From Argopecten irradians (Eukaryota; Mollusca; Bivalvia; Pectinida; Pectinidae), in NCBI RefSeq assembly GCF_041381155.1, contig NC_091140.1, forward strand, positions 24,890,864-24,954,863: a DNA stretch of 64,000 nucleotides, written 5' to 3'. Within the stretch, counting starts at the first letter, position 1; every line of letters begins with the position of its first letter. The notes below the pieces were generated by a model that ran no database searches, was not told the origin of the DNA, and saw only the letters and a program-made list of their open reading frames with translations. Below are positions 11,442 through 24,210 of this stretch, piece by piece. The position numbers and the translations under genes were made by a program.

Positions 11442-12195
11442 CCGCTATTTCTCATAAAGTACTCAAAGGGTCTATCTCAAATTTCATAGGTAGGTTCCCC
11501 TAAGGCATTCGTAGTGTCATGCTGTTTTGAGACTGATCGAAAAAAGCAATATGGCTGCCAGGCAGCCATCTTGGATTTTAGCAGTTGATGTTTGTTACCA
11601 CTAATTCTCAGAAAGTACCGAAGGAATCTATATCAAATTTCATATGTAGGTTCCCGAAGGGCACTCAGAGTGTCATGCTAATTTTGAGACTGATCGGAAA
11701 AAATATGGCCGCAAGGCAGCCATCTTTGATTTTGGTAGTTGAAGTTTGTTTCCGCTAATACTCAGAAAGTACTGAAGAGATCATTCTTAAATTTCATATG
11801 TAAGTTCTCCTAGAGCCATAGTTGTGCATATTGTATTTTAGGACTGATCAGTTAACAAGATGGTCGCTATGCCGTCATCTTGCATTTTGATTGTTAAAGT
11901 TTGTTACCGCTATTCCGCAGAAAGTACTGAAGGGATAATTCTCAAATTTCCATGTAGGTTCTTCTAGGGCCCTAGTCCTGCATATTGCATTTTGAGACCG
12001 ATCGGTCAACAAGATGGCCGGTCACCATCTTGGATTTTGATAGTTTAAAGTTTGAAAAGCAGAGAAAAGAAGTTTTAAGTTTGAAAAACAGAAAAAAGAA
12101 GTTTCAGTTTGAAAAGCAGAGAAAAGATCCATCTTTCATTTGTCAGACATAGATCAATCTTTGGTGGGCGTCAATATACCTCTGGGATCTCTTGT
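11442..12195 (+). repeat. Dispersed tandem-repeat element, right part
   Basis: Continuation of the element that starts at 5300. Units of about 155 bp begin near 11442, 11589, 11747 and 11900, each with TTTGTTACC, CAGAAAGTAC, GATCGG and GCAGCCATCTTGG. The element closes with GGTGGGCGTCAATATACCTC and GGGATCTCTTGTT. Confidence 0.65.
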
Positions 12196-13507
12196 TATGT
12201 TGATAAGTTTACAAGGGTTATCTCCCTTTCACAACTGATTTTCAAGAAAGAAAACTATATACAGTTACTCCCCTGTTGAAAGTAGCAATGAAGCATGAGA
12301 AGTATTCTTCCTTTGCGCATCAGAATAAAAATCAGTTTGAATTTCGCCTTGGTTAAAGGTTGTCCAATGGCTTTTACTCACACACTACCCCCCTAAACTT
12401 TTTATATAATTAGAATAAAATGTCTCTTGAATGACATAAATGTTGCTTATTTAGTTTATGTCTTATCGTCAGCGATTCACTAGAAATAGTAAACTCAGAT
12501 ATTTATCTATTTGCTGGTGAAAAAAAATATATTTAAAAAAAACCCAACAAATATAGATATAGAAAACGAAATTATATTACAGCCTGATTGGAACACCATG
12601 GGTACCTGGAGCGCCATCAGGGCCCGGCACCATAAAACTTTCTCAGACAAATTTTTTAATCAATTCTATGTAAAATCATATACTTGAGTAAAAATTCTGT
12701 CTGAGAATAGTTTTATGGTGCCGGGCCCAGGACTCGATTGTTCAAAAGATGATAAGCGTGATCACGTGATTAGTGAACTTTTCAATTGTTTTATTTTCTG
12801 CAATATCTTTGATTACACTGTATATCTTTTTCAAACGGATAATTAAAAAATGTAATGCATACAATTCTATAAAATTTTGTCATTTTTTTGACATAGATAT
12901 AGTTTTATCTTAATTTGAAATTGTCCTTAAACTGTTGTGAGTCCAATAACCCTTTTAACAGCTTTTAAAGATGCACACAGGGAAATGCAAACATCTTAAA
13001 GGGCGAATATAATCATATGAAATACCGGGAAACACTGTGGTGAAAACACACAAGGAAATATCTATCAGGCATAACTTACGTAAATGTGACAGTATTGGCT
13101 ATTTTTTTATCAACAATTCAAAGAGCGCATCCTTGAACAAACTCAACGCTGCTAGTTGTCAGTACAGTAAGAATGAATGGGGTATATTATTCGGTGTCTT
13201 TGACGGCACGCTTCAGCTTGATAGCAGTATGAAGTGGGCAATGGTTTCCAATATTTCAGGGACACAACATGGATATAGCACAGCCTCCTAAAACATTTAG
13301 ACGTTAACACACACAACAAACTGCATGCAGGAGAAATCTTCATTAAATCACATTAGCTGTTAATAGGACGTTAAGTCTAAAACCCAGCCAATCATTTAAA
13401 TCGTGATTTCAAATCTATGACCCGTTTAACTCTAATTTCTATTATGACTTATGCATGATGTTCGTTTACATAAACTTAAATCATAAGCTGTATCACCTCT
13501 TTCATTA
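12196..13507. other. Gap with a foldback and a SINE tail
   Basis: No gene is supported. It contains the inverted repeat at 12620-12728 and, at 13355-13380, a fragment CTGTTAATAGGACGTTAAG that matches the tail of the SINE at 21826. An 84-codon open frame at 13037-13291 has no recognisable motif. Confidence 0.4.
12620..12728. repeat. Foldback element, about 36-bp arms
   Basis: Left arm GGGCCCGGCACCATAAAACT (12620 on) pairs with a right arm ending ATGGTGCCGGGCCC at 12728. Two or three mismatches are present and the loop is about 37 bases. Probably the end or whole of a short DNA transposon. Confidence 0.6.
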
Positions 13508-14724
13508 AGGTTCTTTGAGTCTTATCTGACAAACAGATCACAAGCAGTAAGCTACAAGGCTGTCATGTCTGATTTTAAACCTATAGATATTGGAGTACCA
13601 CAGGGTTCAATACTTGGGCCACTGCTGTTTATTTTAAATATAAATGATTATCCTAAATGTCTTAAACATTCTACTGTGATTATGTATGCCGATGATACCT
13701 CACAAAGTGTGAGAAATACGTCAGTAGATCTTTTAGAGGCACAAATGAAAGATGATTTACATTGTACAATCAAGTGGATGAGAGAAAACAAACTCAGTCT
13801 GAATTTGAACAAAACCCAGTGCATTGATTGGATCATTACAGATGTTATCCAAATGCCGAGAGTTTAATTTAAATATAAATGATTTTCATATTGAATCTGT
13901 ACATTGTGCAAAACTCTGTTTTTGTTGACCGTTGTCTTTCATGGAAAGACCATATTGACTATGTATCTAAGAAAGTCTCAAAAAAGATTGGTGTTCTGAA
14001 AAGGCTAAGGCCATTTATGTCAAATGATGTTCTAAAAAAAGTTTACCAAAGTATAGTTTTTCCACAATTTATATATTGCTCTGTTGTTTGGAGTGAGGCC
14101 AGTAACAAATCTTACATTCATAAATTGTGCTAACTGCAAAACAGAGCAGCAAGAGTTTTACTAACTGTTAGAGATATTTAAACACCATCTAAAGTACTTT
14201 TTACTCAGTGGCTGCCAATAGAAAACTATTTTATTTTTAGGAAAGCTGTTCTTGCTGACAAAATTTTACATGGGGATACTCCTAGTGTCTTCAGTAACAT
14301 GTTTACCTATATTAGGGATGTTAGTATGAGAAATACCAGATCTTCAATTTAAAATAAGTTTTAGATTCCTAATGTTAGAACAAGTTATTTTAAGCGTTCA
14401 TTTGTTTACACTTGTTCCAATTTACTAAATCGATTAAACAATGATATTAGAAATGCCCCCAGTGATGCTGTTTTTAACAACAATATTTAAAGGATGTGTT
14501 TTCAAAATTTGAGTTATATACTTTCTAACAATATTTTAGAAAGCAACCATATTTACATGTTGTATGAATGTATATGTCTTTTAAATTAAGGTATTGTCTG
14601 TATTAAACTGTTGTCTGTGATAACTGTATATATTGATGCAGGGCCATATTGTAAATTAGACTTGTCTAAATATGTAACCCTGGTTAAATAAAATATTTTA
14701 TTATTATTTATTATTATTATTTAT
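13508..14724 (+). mobile_element. Dead non-LTR retrotransposon, reverse transcriptase 3' end
   Basis: Translation from 13508 gives a reverse transcriptase palm region: FFESYLTNRSQ, then GVPQGSILGPLLFI and the catalytic MYADDTS. After a break at 13867 the thumb region resumes with SWKDHIDYVSKKVSKKIG, VLKRLRPFM and YCSVVW, then LLTVRDI and ARVLL-like remnants. Several stop codons and frameshifts follow. The 3' end is a TTATTATTA-type tail after AAATAAAATA. This is a 5'-truncated, inactive copy of the Jockey/CR1 broad group; the exact clade is uncertain. Confidence 0.85.
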
Positions 14725-14766
14725 GCAGCAATTATGTTTTGGGTATTCTGTAATGCGCTTAAAGTG

Positions 14767-14862
14767 TAGCACGACAAACGAAATAAGGTGTTAGATATTA
14801 ATTATAATGTACTTTAGCACGACAAACGAAATAAGGTGTTAGATATTAATTATAATGTACTT
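14767..14862. repeat. Exact 48-bp tandem duplication
   Basis: The unit starting TAGCACGACAAACGAAATAA occurs twice in a row with no difference (14767-14814, 14815-14862). It is probably a recent slippage event. Confidence 0.85.
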
Positions 14863-15881
14863 TATATTTCAAATACAATAACTCTTGACACCAAGTAAAA
14901 ATTAGGATTTAGTAGGTCAAAAAGGCCCACTCAATACGTTGTACTTTGTCGTTTTGGCGACGTAGTATATACATTTGTGTATATTTGTAAGTGTTACCGA
15001 AAATCAAATTCCAATATGTCATAGCTTTTAATAAGAAAGTTTAATAAAACATGATTTGATGTCAATGACCTGTTTCGCTCTTGATGTGTAGAAATGTTTT
15101 AGTATCAAAATAAATTATTGTACATTTTGTGACCCCCAGCGTAGAAGATCTTTTTCCCAAGATCCATTCATGAAAGAGTAGTTTTTTATTCCATGAGATG
15201 AAACTTCCTTGACTGGCAATGAGAGTAGTTATCATATAAAAATCTTCGCTTCCAATTTTCATCAATAAGTTCACGCGGTTGTGTTATATGGTGAGCCATT
15301 TAAGAATATTATGTGGGAATAAACACAAACAGTCTTACTAACATTGCGTTATTAATATAGGGATACTTACAATAAGCGGTATAGGTATACGCATACGTAC
15401 AAAACGTAAATGTATTGGAAGACGACAATCATTATTCCTAAAATATTTCTTTCTTCGCGTACTGAGTATTGAATTTAAACAAGAATACGTTTTCGCGTGT
15501 CAATGAATATGTGTCATATTTTTGTTCGGACATAGCAGCTAGAGTATACAAGTCTGATTATTCAATGTGTGCTCATTTTACACAAAGAAGGACAAAGCAT
15601 GCATTTTTCACGTTTAAATGAACATACATGCGCTTTCTTAGCTGATTTTTGTAGACGCAGAATAAAAAATGTGGAATTTTTGTATATTAATTATGTTCGC
15701 TCCCCTTCCAGTACTATGCGTATACCGCTTATTTCAAGTATCCCGATAAAGAGGATTATTAACTTAATACACCAGAAAGATACAAAATAATAAAACTAAA
15801 TTTGCATTTCATAAACCATAGATATATAATTTACAGAAATTCTAGTTATGTTGATTTGTTAACTATTTGCCAAGACATAAC
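14863..15881. other. No gene seen
   Basis: AT-rich sequence on both strands without recognisable domains, splice-paired exons or repeats of note. Open frames of about 70 codons at 15062-15274 and 15569-15790 look like chance. Confidence 0.4.
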
Positions 15882-16775
15882 GCACAATGTTCGGTCACTT
15901 TTACGTCACGCCGGAATTTCTTTGGAAAAAGCGTTGAACAGTAAAATAATATAAGCGCAATACTATTTTTTTAAATTGAAAAACAGAAAGGATATATTTA
16001 TTCAATTACGGGAGGACTTTTATCAAAATATTTGTAATATTTATGTTTCTATTGATGTGTTTTTGTTGAGAAAATGACGTTTTTTGGCGCGACAGATGTA
16101 ACACGCACCTGTATGCGGTTTCAGTTAAAGTGTCACTGTGGTCATACTGAACACCACATGGCGGTAAAATTTGACAAAGAGATTCCCCAAAAACGAACTA
16201 TCGTGATGTCATTTCGTTATAATGAATTGTGACGTCATACTTCAAAATGGTGGACTTTGTTTGTAGACTTGCCGATCGACAGATCCGAAGAGAAAAGATA
16301 AAAAAGTGAAAAAACACAAATACACACAGTACAAAACGGTACTAATACATGAGATAGAGACATGAATTGTTAATATAAAAATACGTTTTTCTTCTATTTT
16401 AATAACATGTCAGAAAATATAGACTGCGACGTCGTTCTACTTTTTTATCGAACAAAACCTTTGTCTTGCAGAAATGACACAAAATGAAATTCTTAAATTG
16501 ACTGTTCTGTCACGCAAGTTCACGACGTTGAAAAATGACTTTATATTAGGAAGTATGTTTTCTATTCAGAATAAAAAAATACGTTTTTGCTCAAATATAC
16601 GTGTGCGAAATCTCTACTGAAAATTCAAAAAAGTATTCGAAAAATTGCGTTTTTTCTTTGTCTTGCAGGTTTGCCGAATGTCGGAAATGACGTCAATTGC
16701 GCTCGTCATGTTATATAAGATAACGACGTCTTTTACATTAATAACGTTACATAAAAGTGACCGAACATTGTGCGC
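15882..16775. mobile_element. Non-coding element with inverted ends, about 0.9 kb
   Basis: CGCACAATGTTCGGTCACTT at 15882 recurs as its complement (AAGTGACCGAACATTGTGCG) near 16775. The interior has several TGACGTCA-like sites and no coding region. A non-autonomous DNA transposon is the simplest reading. Exact ends and target duplication are unclear. Confidence 0.5.
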
Positions 16776-16861
16776 GACGTCAAAATGTTCAGGCTCGGTC
16801 ACGGTATCTAAGGTTAATGAAGTGAGGTAAATCTATATTGATTGTTGACTATACACATTTA

Positions 16862-17046
16862 TTCCGTATTTGCATATTACAGAGTTATCTGCCCTTGCGG
16901 GTAGGTATTGATTGTGGTGTCATGTGTTTGCGAGCGTCACGTCATATTTATCGCAGAAAACGACGGGAATTGCGCCCACAAAATAATGACGTCACAATTG
17001 ATACCTACCCACAAGGGAGCTAACTCTGTATTATGCAAAGACGGAA
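16862..17046 (+). mobile_element. 185-bp foldback MITE, copy 2
   Basis: Same family, length and orientation as the copy at 2857, with TA flanks on both sides. The ends read TTCCGTATTTGCATATTACA and its near complement. Short open frames across it are artefacts of the foldback. Confidence 0.75.
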
Positions 17047-18204
17047 TAGGCAGCTTTAAATGTTTTTATTGACGAAGACTAGAACAAACTGCTTGAATGA
17101 AAAGTAAGTAATAAACCGAGGCAGCCTAATGTTAAAACGAACTAAGGACCAGATCATTGAATACATATCTTCTATCACACGACATTCAATGAATATATTA
17201 CGTAATGCTAACCATTGATTGAAGCGACACAGCGATTTTGTATTATCATAGCGACAGGTAAACTAAACATGTTTACAGGTAAACAAACATGTCGTTTACA
17301 TGGTCAGGTATAATGAAGAAAACACCAGTAAGAGGTATGTAACTTATATTCATATTTATGCAAAGGTGTTAAAAACCACTATGATACCATGGCATCTTCA
17401 GCAGCAATATGATTATCATAAAATGCAATTGCGGTAGCTTTGTATTAATCGCTTAGTCAGTAACAGCGAAATCAATATAGTCAAAACTTACTCTGATGGG
17501 ATTATGTTCTATTCGAGTTATACGAATCTGTATAATTATAAAATCCTCCTGTACATTTCAGAATAAACAAAGATTGCAAGAAAACTTCAGCTATCTGCCA
17601 GTCCTGTGTAGCAAACATAAACCAAATCCAATTCAACAGCTTTGCTTGATATTAAGATATAACCATCTAACATGCATTTCTAACAAAATTACCGCTGCCC
17701 GCTATTTTAAGTTCCAGCACAGTGAAGTATCCAATGAAGGCGGTATTATTTAGTCATAAGAGACATTAGACTTTTACAAAATAGAAACATCACCACCGAC
17801 TCGGTGTCAGTATATAACTATGAAATTAATCAATCGTGCGAGTTCACAAGGTAGGGGACGCTATTACAATCATTTCGCAATCGAATTTTAAATCCCAATT
17901 TTGTAAATGTAACACGCATTTGAACAATTGAGAATTACTTCAGCTTAAATTGAATTGAATAATCGTTAGTATTTATGGAGATATTACACAAAACTTAAAT
18001 GGACACTCATCACAAACCGCTTCAATATGTGTGTAGAGAGCACATTTACTTTTTGTGTTATATATACATGTAGTAGTACATGAATTAAAACCTATTCAGT
18101 TTAGTCATATACAGGGGTCAATAGTCATTTCTTGACTTGCATTCATTGCTTCAGGATACTCTGATTACCACAGTTACATTGGACACCATAATAAGGCAGA
18201 GAGG
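17047..18204. other. Upstream region of gene B
   Basis: No gene is seen. An acceptor-like CATTGCTTCAG ends at about 18154 and might begin the exon that contains the gene B start, with the promoter further upstream. I see no strong TATA box. Confidence 0.3.
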
Positions 18205-19572
18205 ATGAATACTGTTGGCCACCTATTATTGGTCATACTAACTGTGAGTGTCATAAGTGCTGGAGTTATCCTGAGAAACCAGTTAATGCAGATGCATTCT
18301 GATAACATTCGCCAGTACAAGTCCATACCAAGGAACGCGATATCCCAATCCAAAGTGTTGATGAGTTTACGAAGGATGCAACAGGTGGTCGGCAGTATCG
18401 CGGCCCAAAAGAACTGCTCACATTCTACTGATTACACAGATATTACCAGCGAAATAGCGGAAAAATTATCAGAATTGTTTGAAGATCAAAGTCGTCTACC
18501 AGTCAGAAAAATATGTGACGTACCATCTTCTACTATTCCACACACGAATGAGGAATTTGCTGAGTCAGACGACGAAGGTGAGGTCGATGATGCTTACGGT
18601 GGCTCCGTTTTTATGAGCTAAATTGATGATATTTAATTTTGTATTTAACTCCGATAACAAAGTCTTATCATCCCAATAGAATAATATCCCTATCGTTTCT
18701 ACTCCCTAATAAATAAATAATTCGATTCAGATTTTTTGTTTGTCCATTTTGACATATCCATACATACATTGTATAGATGCTACTTTTGTCAACATATCAA
18801 ACCATGGGCTATTGAAAGGATATATCAAAGAACTGAACTCCTTTATTTACTTCTATATAACAAAAATAAAGACAACTATTACCATTACCTATTTGTCACG
18901 TATATATTTATTTACGATACTCGATTGGATCCGTATCACACGATCAGAGCGTGTTTGTACAACATTTCCCGAAATGATAAATAGATAAATGAATAAATAA
19001 ATAACAAGATTGCCAAAGATCAGAATGGAATGTTCATAATCACATTTGTTTGGCCGAAAATGCAAGTTTGTTTTCAATGTTGATAGTTTATCATGAATAT
19101 CAACTAAATAAAATTCCAAACTAACTTGCTTTTGTTGATTACAGATTCTGATCGAGAGGTTACTTACTTGGATATGGTTGGTGGTGTGGTGCCATGGGTA
19201 TACCTGACCGGCGTGTGGATTTACCGTCTTGTCTTGGTTGCTGTAATTGGATATCTAATGTTTGAGGAATTGCCCGTTCGCTTTCGAAGCAGCGATGGCG
19301 TGACGTTTATCCAAGAGACGGTTTTGATATTAGTATTGTGCGTTGGTTATTTCCCACACGTGCTGATGGACGTGTGTGGATCACACTGTATGACTTGGTA
19401 CTTCAGTCTCGGTAAAGCCATGTCCCGTGTACTGTGGATTATAATAGTTTGCTTTGTGAATCATGGCATTTCCGAAGACATGGGTCTGTTGACACCCGCG
19501 TATGTCGTTTTTACATTCTCAAGTATTATTTTGATGTACAATGGTTTTTATCCTGAGAGAATGTTTACATAA
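18205..19572 (+). CDS. Gene B: unrecognised multi-pass membrane protein, about 266 aa
   Basis: I join two exons, 18205-18577 and 19145-19572. The donor GAAG|GTGAGG and acceptor TGATTACAG|AT are strong and the phase-1 junction keeps the frame open. The product starts MNTVGHLLLVILTVSVISAG, a signal anchor or signal peptide. A hydrophilic segment of about 110 residues follows and ends in an acidic run (EESDDE-like, then DSDREVTYLD). Four hydrophobic helices come next, at roughly residues 139-164, 177-199, 213-230 and 236-258 (for example WIYRLVLVAVIGYLMF and VLWIIIVCFVNHG). That suggests five membrane segments in all. I do not recognise the family. If the intron is retained, the first exon reads on to a stop at 18619-18621, giving a 138-residue protein. 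ATTAAA follows the stop by about 10 bases. Confidence 0.6.
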
Positions 19573-20660
19573 ATGACTGACATTAAAGACTCCATGAACA
19601 GTTTATTTATTCGTATTCTGCATGCGGCTTTGAAGTGTATACTTGTTATACATTGTAAATTAATTTCATGTGTTACACCCATTAATTGGTTAGAAGTTTA
19701 AGGTTAGTTTTACATAGACTGTATGAATTTTGTACCTCGAGAATTATGTCGTCATACACATTATGACGTTTTCGCGGGGAATTTTAAAAGTGGCACAGTC
19801 ATTGGCCAAACAACTATTGGCTATGATATCAATAACACTATAACGGAATTTCTTTTATTGAGTAAAAGCACGAAAATTAATGCTTGATTAGTACCTCACT
19901 GAGTTATATAAGCATTATTTTCATTATGTTTTGATTTTATAAATGCATAGACAAATCACCCAAGAAAATCAAGACTATAATAAGACATGCTTGCTCAGTG
20001 CACCAGCATATTCACCAAAACTGATAGTGGAATAGCTGACCGAACCACGTGAGACTAGAACCTAGTGTTTTTTTGTATTCTTCTTGCAAAAATAATGTAA
20101 ATGTTTGATAGCAATTTCAATTGATTAATCAAGAGAATTTTCAGTTTTGATGTAAGAGCCTGGTGGTCAATGTTTACAATAGAATAGTGTAATTATTTAT
20201 GCGTCATTGTTGTTGGGAGAGGGCTTTTATAAGTTGCAATAACTTGTGTCCAATACGGTCGTAAAATGTTTTTGAAATAAAATACGTTTAAACTGCAATA
20301 GATAGAGCTGTGTAAAGTAATAGTTGCTAATCGTTTTGTTCAGATACATATATACGGCGTAAAAAAGGAAGTTAGAAATAAATGAAGAAAAAAGAAAATG
20401 CTGTCGTTTATGGTTATGTCTTAATCACATAACTGGCCCGTCCAGCCATGTCATACGGCTATGCCATAAATATCGTAAGACACATGTGTAATAACACTTT
20501 TATGCCGTCACATATATATTTCACGTCATAATATATATATGACGTCGCATGAATGTTTCAGTGGACGGAAATGTCACATCCGAGCCGGATTTCTACTGTT
20601 TTATATAGGGACCAAATTTAAAGTTTTGCTTATATTTCTATTAATAAAAGTTATGTGATA
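19573..20660. other. No gene seen downstream of gene B
   Basis: AT-rich, with only short palindromes (for example around 19745-19775 and 20500-20550, the latter with TGACGTC). No domain or paired splice sites were found. Confidence 0.4.
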
Positions 20661-20818
20661 AATAGAATCTTACACTCGTGACTATGTGATATGAAATTAA
20701 TCAAATTCGTTAAATAATCTGGTATGCCACTCGCCTAAAGGCTCGTGGCATATCAAATTATTGAACTCGTTTGATAAATGCCATATCACATAGTCACTCA
20801 TGTAAGATCCTCTATTTG
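20661..20818. repeat. Foldback element, about 75-bp arms
   Basis: The sequence folds on itself around TGCCACTCGCCTAAAGG / CTCGTGGCA (20724-20750). Outer arms share GACTATGTGATATG and its complement, and the outermost parts match as ATCTTACACTCGTG and CTCATGTAAGAT. Nothing is encoded; this is probably a MITE. Confidence 0.65.
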
Positions 20819-21825
20819 CAAGGGTAAATTGTGAAATGTTTGCAGGGATATTAATGCGATTTTAATAGCAAATGAAGAGAAAGAGCGATAATGGAGTTAT
20901 CGTTCTTGAACGAAATGTCAACACGGCTAATTAAACATACCAACACGCTTATAACCGCGATTTGGGTAATAAGAAAAAATAAGAAAAAATATGAACGAAT
21001 TTGCTGAAATTTTGCATGCCGATCAATCTTGGCCTGATCTATCGCAATCATAATTTTAATATTGCTCAAAAGATGAAAACTTGGCGTTGAAAAGACAGCG
21101 ACTCAGTGTTCACATGTGCTGACCATGGTCCAAACATTACCGAAGATGACACTGAGGCCAAAATTCCTTCCAAACATCCTAGAACTGTTTTTAGATAATT
21201 AAAATGCTACAAAAACAGTTAAGACGGTTTCCAGATGTAAAATTGAGGTTTTTTTTCTCTCTTTTCTTGGGGGTTTCATCCGCGAACCCCCGTTGGCACT
21301 TCGAAGCGGCGATTCAAAATGGCGGCATGTTTACATGACCCGTAGCAATCTCTGACATGCGCACTGGTTATTATGTTTCTTAAGTTCCGGGATCCGCTAT
21401 ACTAGAAACTTCCCAAGTTTGGAAACAAGTAAATGTACACTATGTGGAACGTTGTGTGGTTTTTCCCCGGGTACTCCTATTTTTCTTGAGCATCTAATCA
21501 TATATAAACCTGGAGCGTCAAAATGTGTAAAATGTAAGATGTGCAGTAACTTGACGGATAAAAGATGCAAACAGTGAATTAAAACCCTACAAAGACAAGA
21601 GACCTTTAAATTCTACATGTAATGTCGCATGTAGACATATAATATGAATTTAAGGCAAAGCGCAGCTACGTGTAAAAATGTGAATATATTTAGGATAATA
21701 ACCTCAGAACGACATTAAAACTGTTTACTTGTAGTCCGATCATTGATTTTTTATAAAATGCTATTCTTCACCACCATTGATGGATGTTTTGTCTAGCAAT
21801 AGGCCTATATATTGATGGTCGTCTG
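20819..21825. other. No gene seen
   Basis: Ordinary AT-rich sequence. A stretch near 21461-21520 (TTTTTCCCCGGGTACTCC, AAACCTGGAGCGTC) resembles a decayed copy of the SINE core found at 21950. Confidence 0.35.
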
Positions 21826-22039
21826 TGGCCGCGATGGCCGAGTGGTTAAGATGTACCGACATATTACCACATGCCCTCCACCTCTGGGTCGCGAGTTCGA
21901 ATCCCATGTGGGGCAGTTGCCAGGTACTGACCGCTGGTCGGTGGTTTTTTCTCCGGGTTCTCCGGCTTTCCTCCACCAACAAACCTGGCACGTCCTTAAA
22001 TGACCCTGGCTGTTAATAGGACGTTAAACTCAACAAACC
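21826..22039 (+). mobile_element. tRNA-derived SINE
   Basis: The head looks like a class II tRNA: an A-box TGGCCGAGTGG at 21836 and a B-box GAGTTCGAATCCC around 21893-21905. It is followed by a core GTGGTTTTTTCTCCGGGTTC and TCCTCCACCAACAAACC, then a tail TGTTAATAGGACGTTAAAC. The fused core and tail show a SINE and not a working tRNA gene. Fragments of the same family lie at 13355 and 57325. Confidence 0.8.
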
Positions 22040-22446
22040 ACTGTAATCTCTCAAGGAGGAAAACTTGGCAACGTGCCATGTATCAAAAATACGCGGGAAT
22101 ATGTGCCGTCATCTTTGGCACCAAGCTTCCTGATCATGACGTCACGGTTGGAGGTGCCGTGCGCCTGACAACACACAGACAGTATACCATTTTGACCAGT
22201 ACATTTATTGTGTCGTTCTTGTCTTTGTGTAGTTATCTAAAACTACTTACAGTAATTTCAAAGTGTTTCCTGATGGCACGTTTTTGTCTATAAAGAAAAT
22301 TTCAAATCTCGTCGTGCTGATAACGAGATTTTAAAACATGGCTGCCTGCATGGAGGCGCGAGACTTTTCCCGCGGGACACGATTTCAAAGTCCAAGGGGT
22401 ACTGGAATGCATTGGAATCTATATGCTCACACACGTGTTATGGTTA

Positions 22447-22495
22447 GTAGAGCTTCGCTCTACGCGGCCTTCGGCCGCGCAGAGAGCTGCGCTCT
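22447..22495. other. Three consecutive small hairpins
   Basis: Three perfect hairpins follow one another: GTAGAGC-TTC-GCTCTAC (22447-22463), CGCGGCC-TTC-GGCCGCG (22463-22479) and AGAGC-TGC-GCTCT (22483-22495). Each has a three-base loop. They stand out in AT-rich surroundings. The role is unknown. Confidence 0.7.
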
Positions 22496-22625
22496 TATAA
22501 GGCATATGTACTATGAAGTACACACAAAATGTTTTGTTATACTTGGCATACAGATTACCGAAATTAACTGAAAGTTTCAAAACTAAAAGTGAATAACATT
22601 TATACATATCGGACCATATAATAAC

Positions 22626-22672
22626 ACCCCCCCAAAAAAAAAATAAATAAAAAATAAACAAACAAACAAACA
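22626..22672. repeat. Low-complexity C/A tract
   Basis: A run of C then A, followed by AAATAAAT and AAACAAACAAAC repeats. A simple-sequence tract, possibly the tail of a decayed retroelement. Confidence 0.6.
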
Positions 22673-24210
22673 CCAATTCGTCAATCCCATTATCTACATG
22701 TATTTAACAATAATTGTCGTTTAGAAACGTATACACAAGGTATTTTGAAAAAAAATCATCATCAATATTTAACATATAGGGTAGTTTATAGATAAAGTTA
22801 TTGAAAGGTATCAAAAATGTAATAATTTTCTGATTACAGAACCTAGACTAGCCTTTCATAAACTAATTGCACAAATTCACAAAGTAAGCCATGTAGCATG
22901 ATATCAAATGTTGAAACATATGCTATGTATTTACATTGTATCTCTATATATAAAGCAACAGGGAGATCACTGCTATACAAACATACATTGTAGTTGCACA
23001 TAAATTTTGACCAAGAATGTCTCATTTATTTTATTTTGAAAACAAATACCATTATTTGCAAGTTTAAAAAGTGCTGGCTGGTGCTCAAATCTCCTGCAAT
23101 TATAGAGTTATCTCCCCTGCTGACAAATTATATGTCTGTATATCCATTCACTAATCAGATTGATGTTTTTACAAGACTTCTATGTAATTTGTTACATATA
23201 TAAGATGAAGTACATGTATATGAAACTCTCTGTAAGTTTGATAATGACATGATTTCACCATAAAGCATTTTAATGTTTTACTGAAGTTTTACTGAACTTA
23301 AAAAATAGACTTTACTGTAAATGCAGTTCTAAAGTTGAACCTAGACAATATGATGAGATGAAATGATTCACTGGGATTGAATAAAGGGAGGTAATGTGCA
23401 TTTTTTTTTAATTTTAGAGGAATGCAGTAGACTTTAAAATGAATATTTATGAAAATGCATATTTTCAGGGTAAAACTTCAAAACTTGTGATGTCATATGC
23501 ATGATATTTTCACTTCTTTGATATCATGTCATTATTTATATATCAGAATCAGTTTATATATTGCAGAACAACAGTGTAAGTATGATTTGTGCTGTCATTG
23601 ATTATTTATTAGGTCATAGATACTGTCCATATATACATACTGATGATAACATCTGATATCTACATGTATGTGATAAGCTACGATGAAGGGCTACTAATTT
23701 TGATTAAATGAATGACCTTAACCTTTATTCAATGCCACATGAGTCAAATAGGCTTCATGGTTTTTTTTATCAAGAACCTAGCGGCCTAGACACCTGATAT
23801 TACCTTGGCCATACATAGAAATTCTTATTGATTCTCTTACATGTATGTACGTTTACAAATATATACAGTCTTTCAAAGCATAGCAGTCTCTTTTAAAAAC
23901 AGATCTACATGTACTTCAATCTCTTCATGTAATCTGCGACATTCCCTCAGGTGTCGCCCCACTAGTAATAGGCCTATAAATACTTAGGACTATGATTTCA
24001 AGAACATTTAGACCTGTGTCTGTAGATCATTAAATACAACACTCCCGCACTGTATACTGTAAACTAAATTATTCTCGCGTATTTCACGGGCGAGAAAAGT
24101 TCGCGAGGAAAGCAAACACTAAGACGCAATTTGAGATGACAATCCAGTAATGTAAACGAAAAGCAGTCACAGACGAGAATGGTAATATACAGTTGGTGAC
24201 TGGGGTTGAC
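22673..24210. other. No gene seen
   Basis: AT-rich sequence with no recognisable motif in six frames. A few short open frames (up to about 70 codons) look random. Confidence 0.4.

Noticed and set aside
16838..17023. Open frame with RICILQSYLPLRVGID
   Set aside because: It reads through the 185-bp MITE; the same peptide recurs on the opposite strand at the inverted copy near 36900.
21826..21914. Functional tRNA gene
   Set aside because: A-box and B-box are present, but the tRNA-like head continues into a SINE core and tail, and the acceptor stem does not close.
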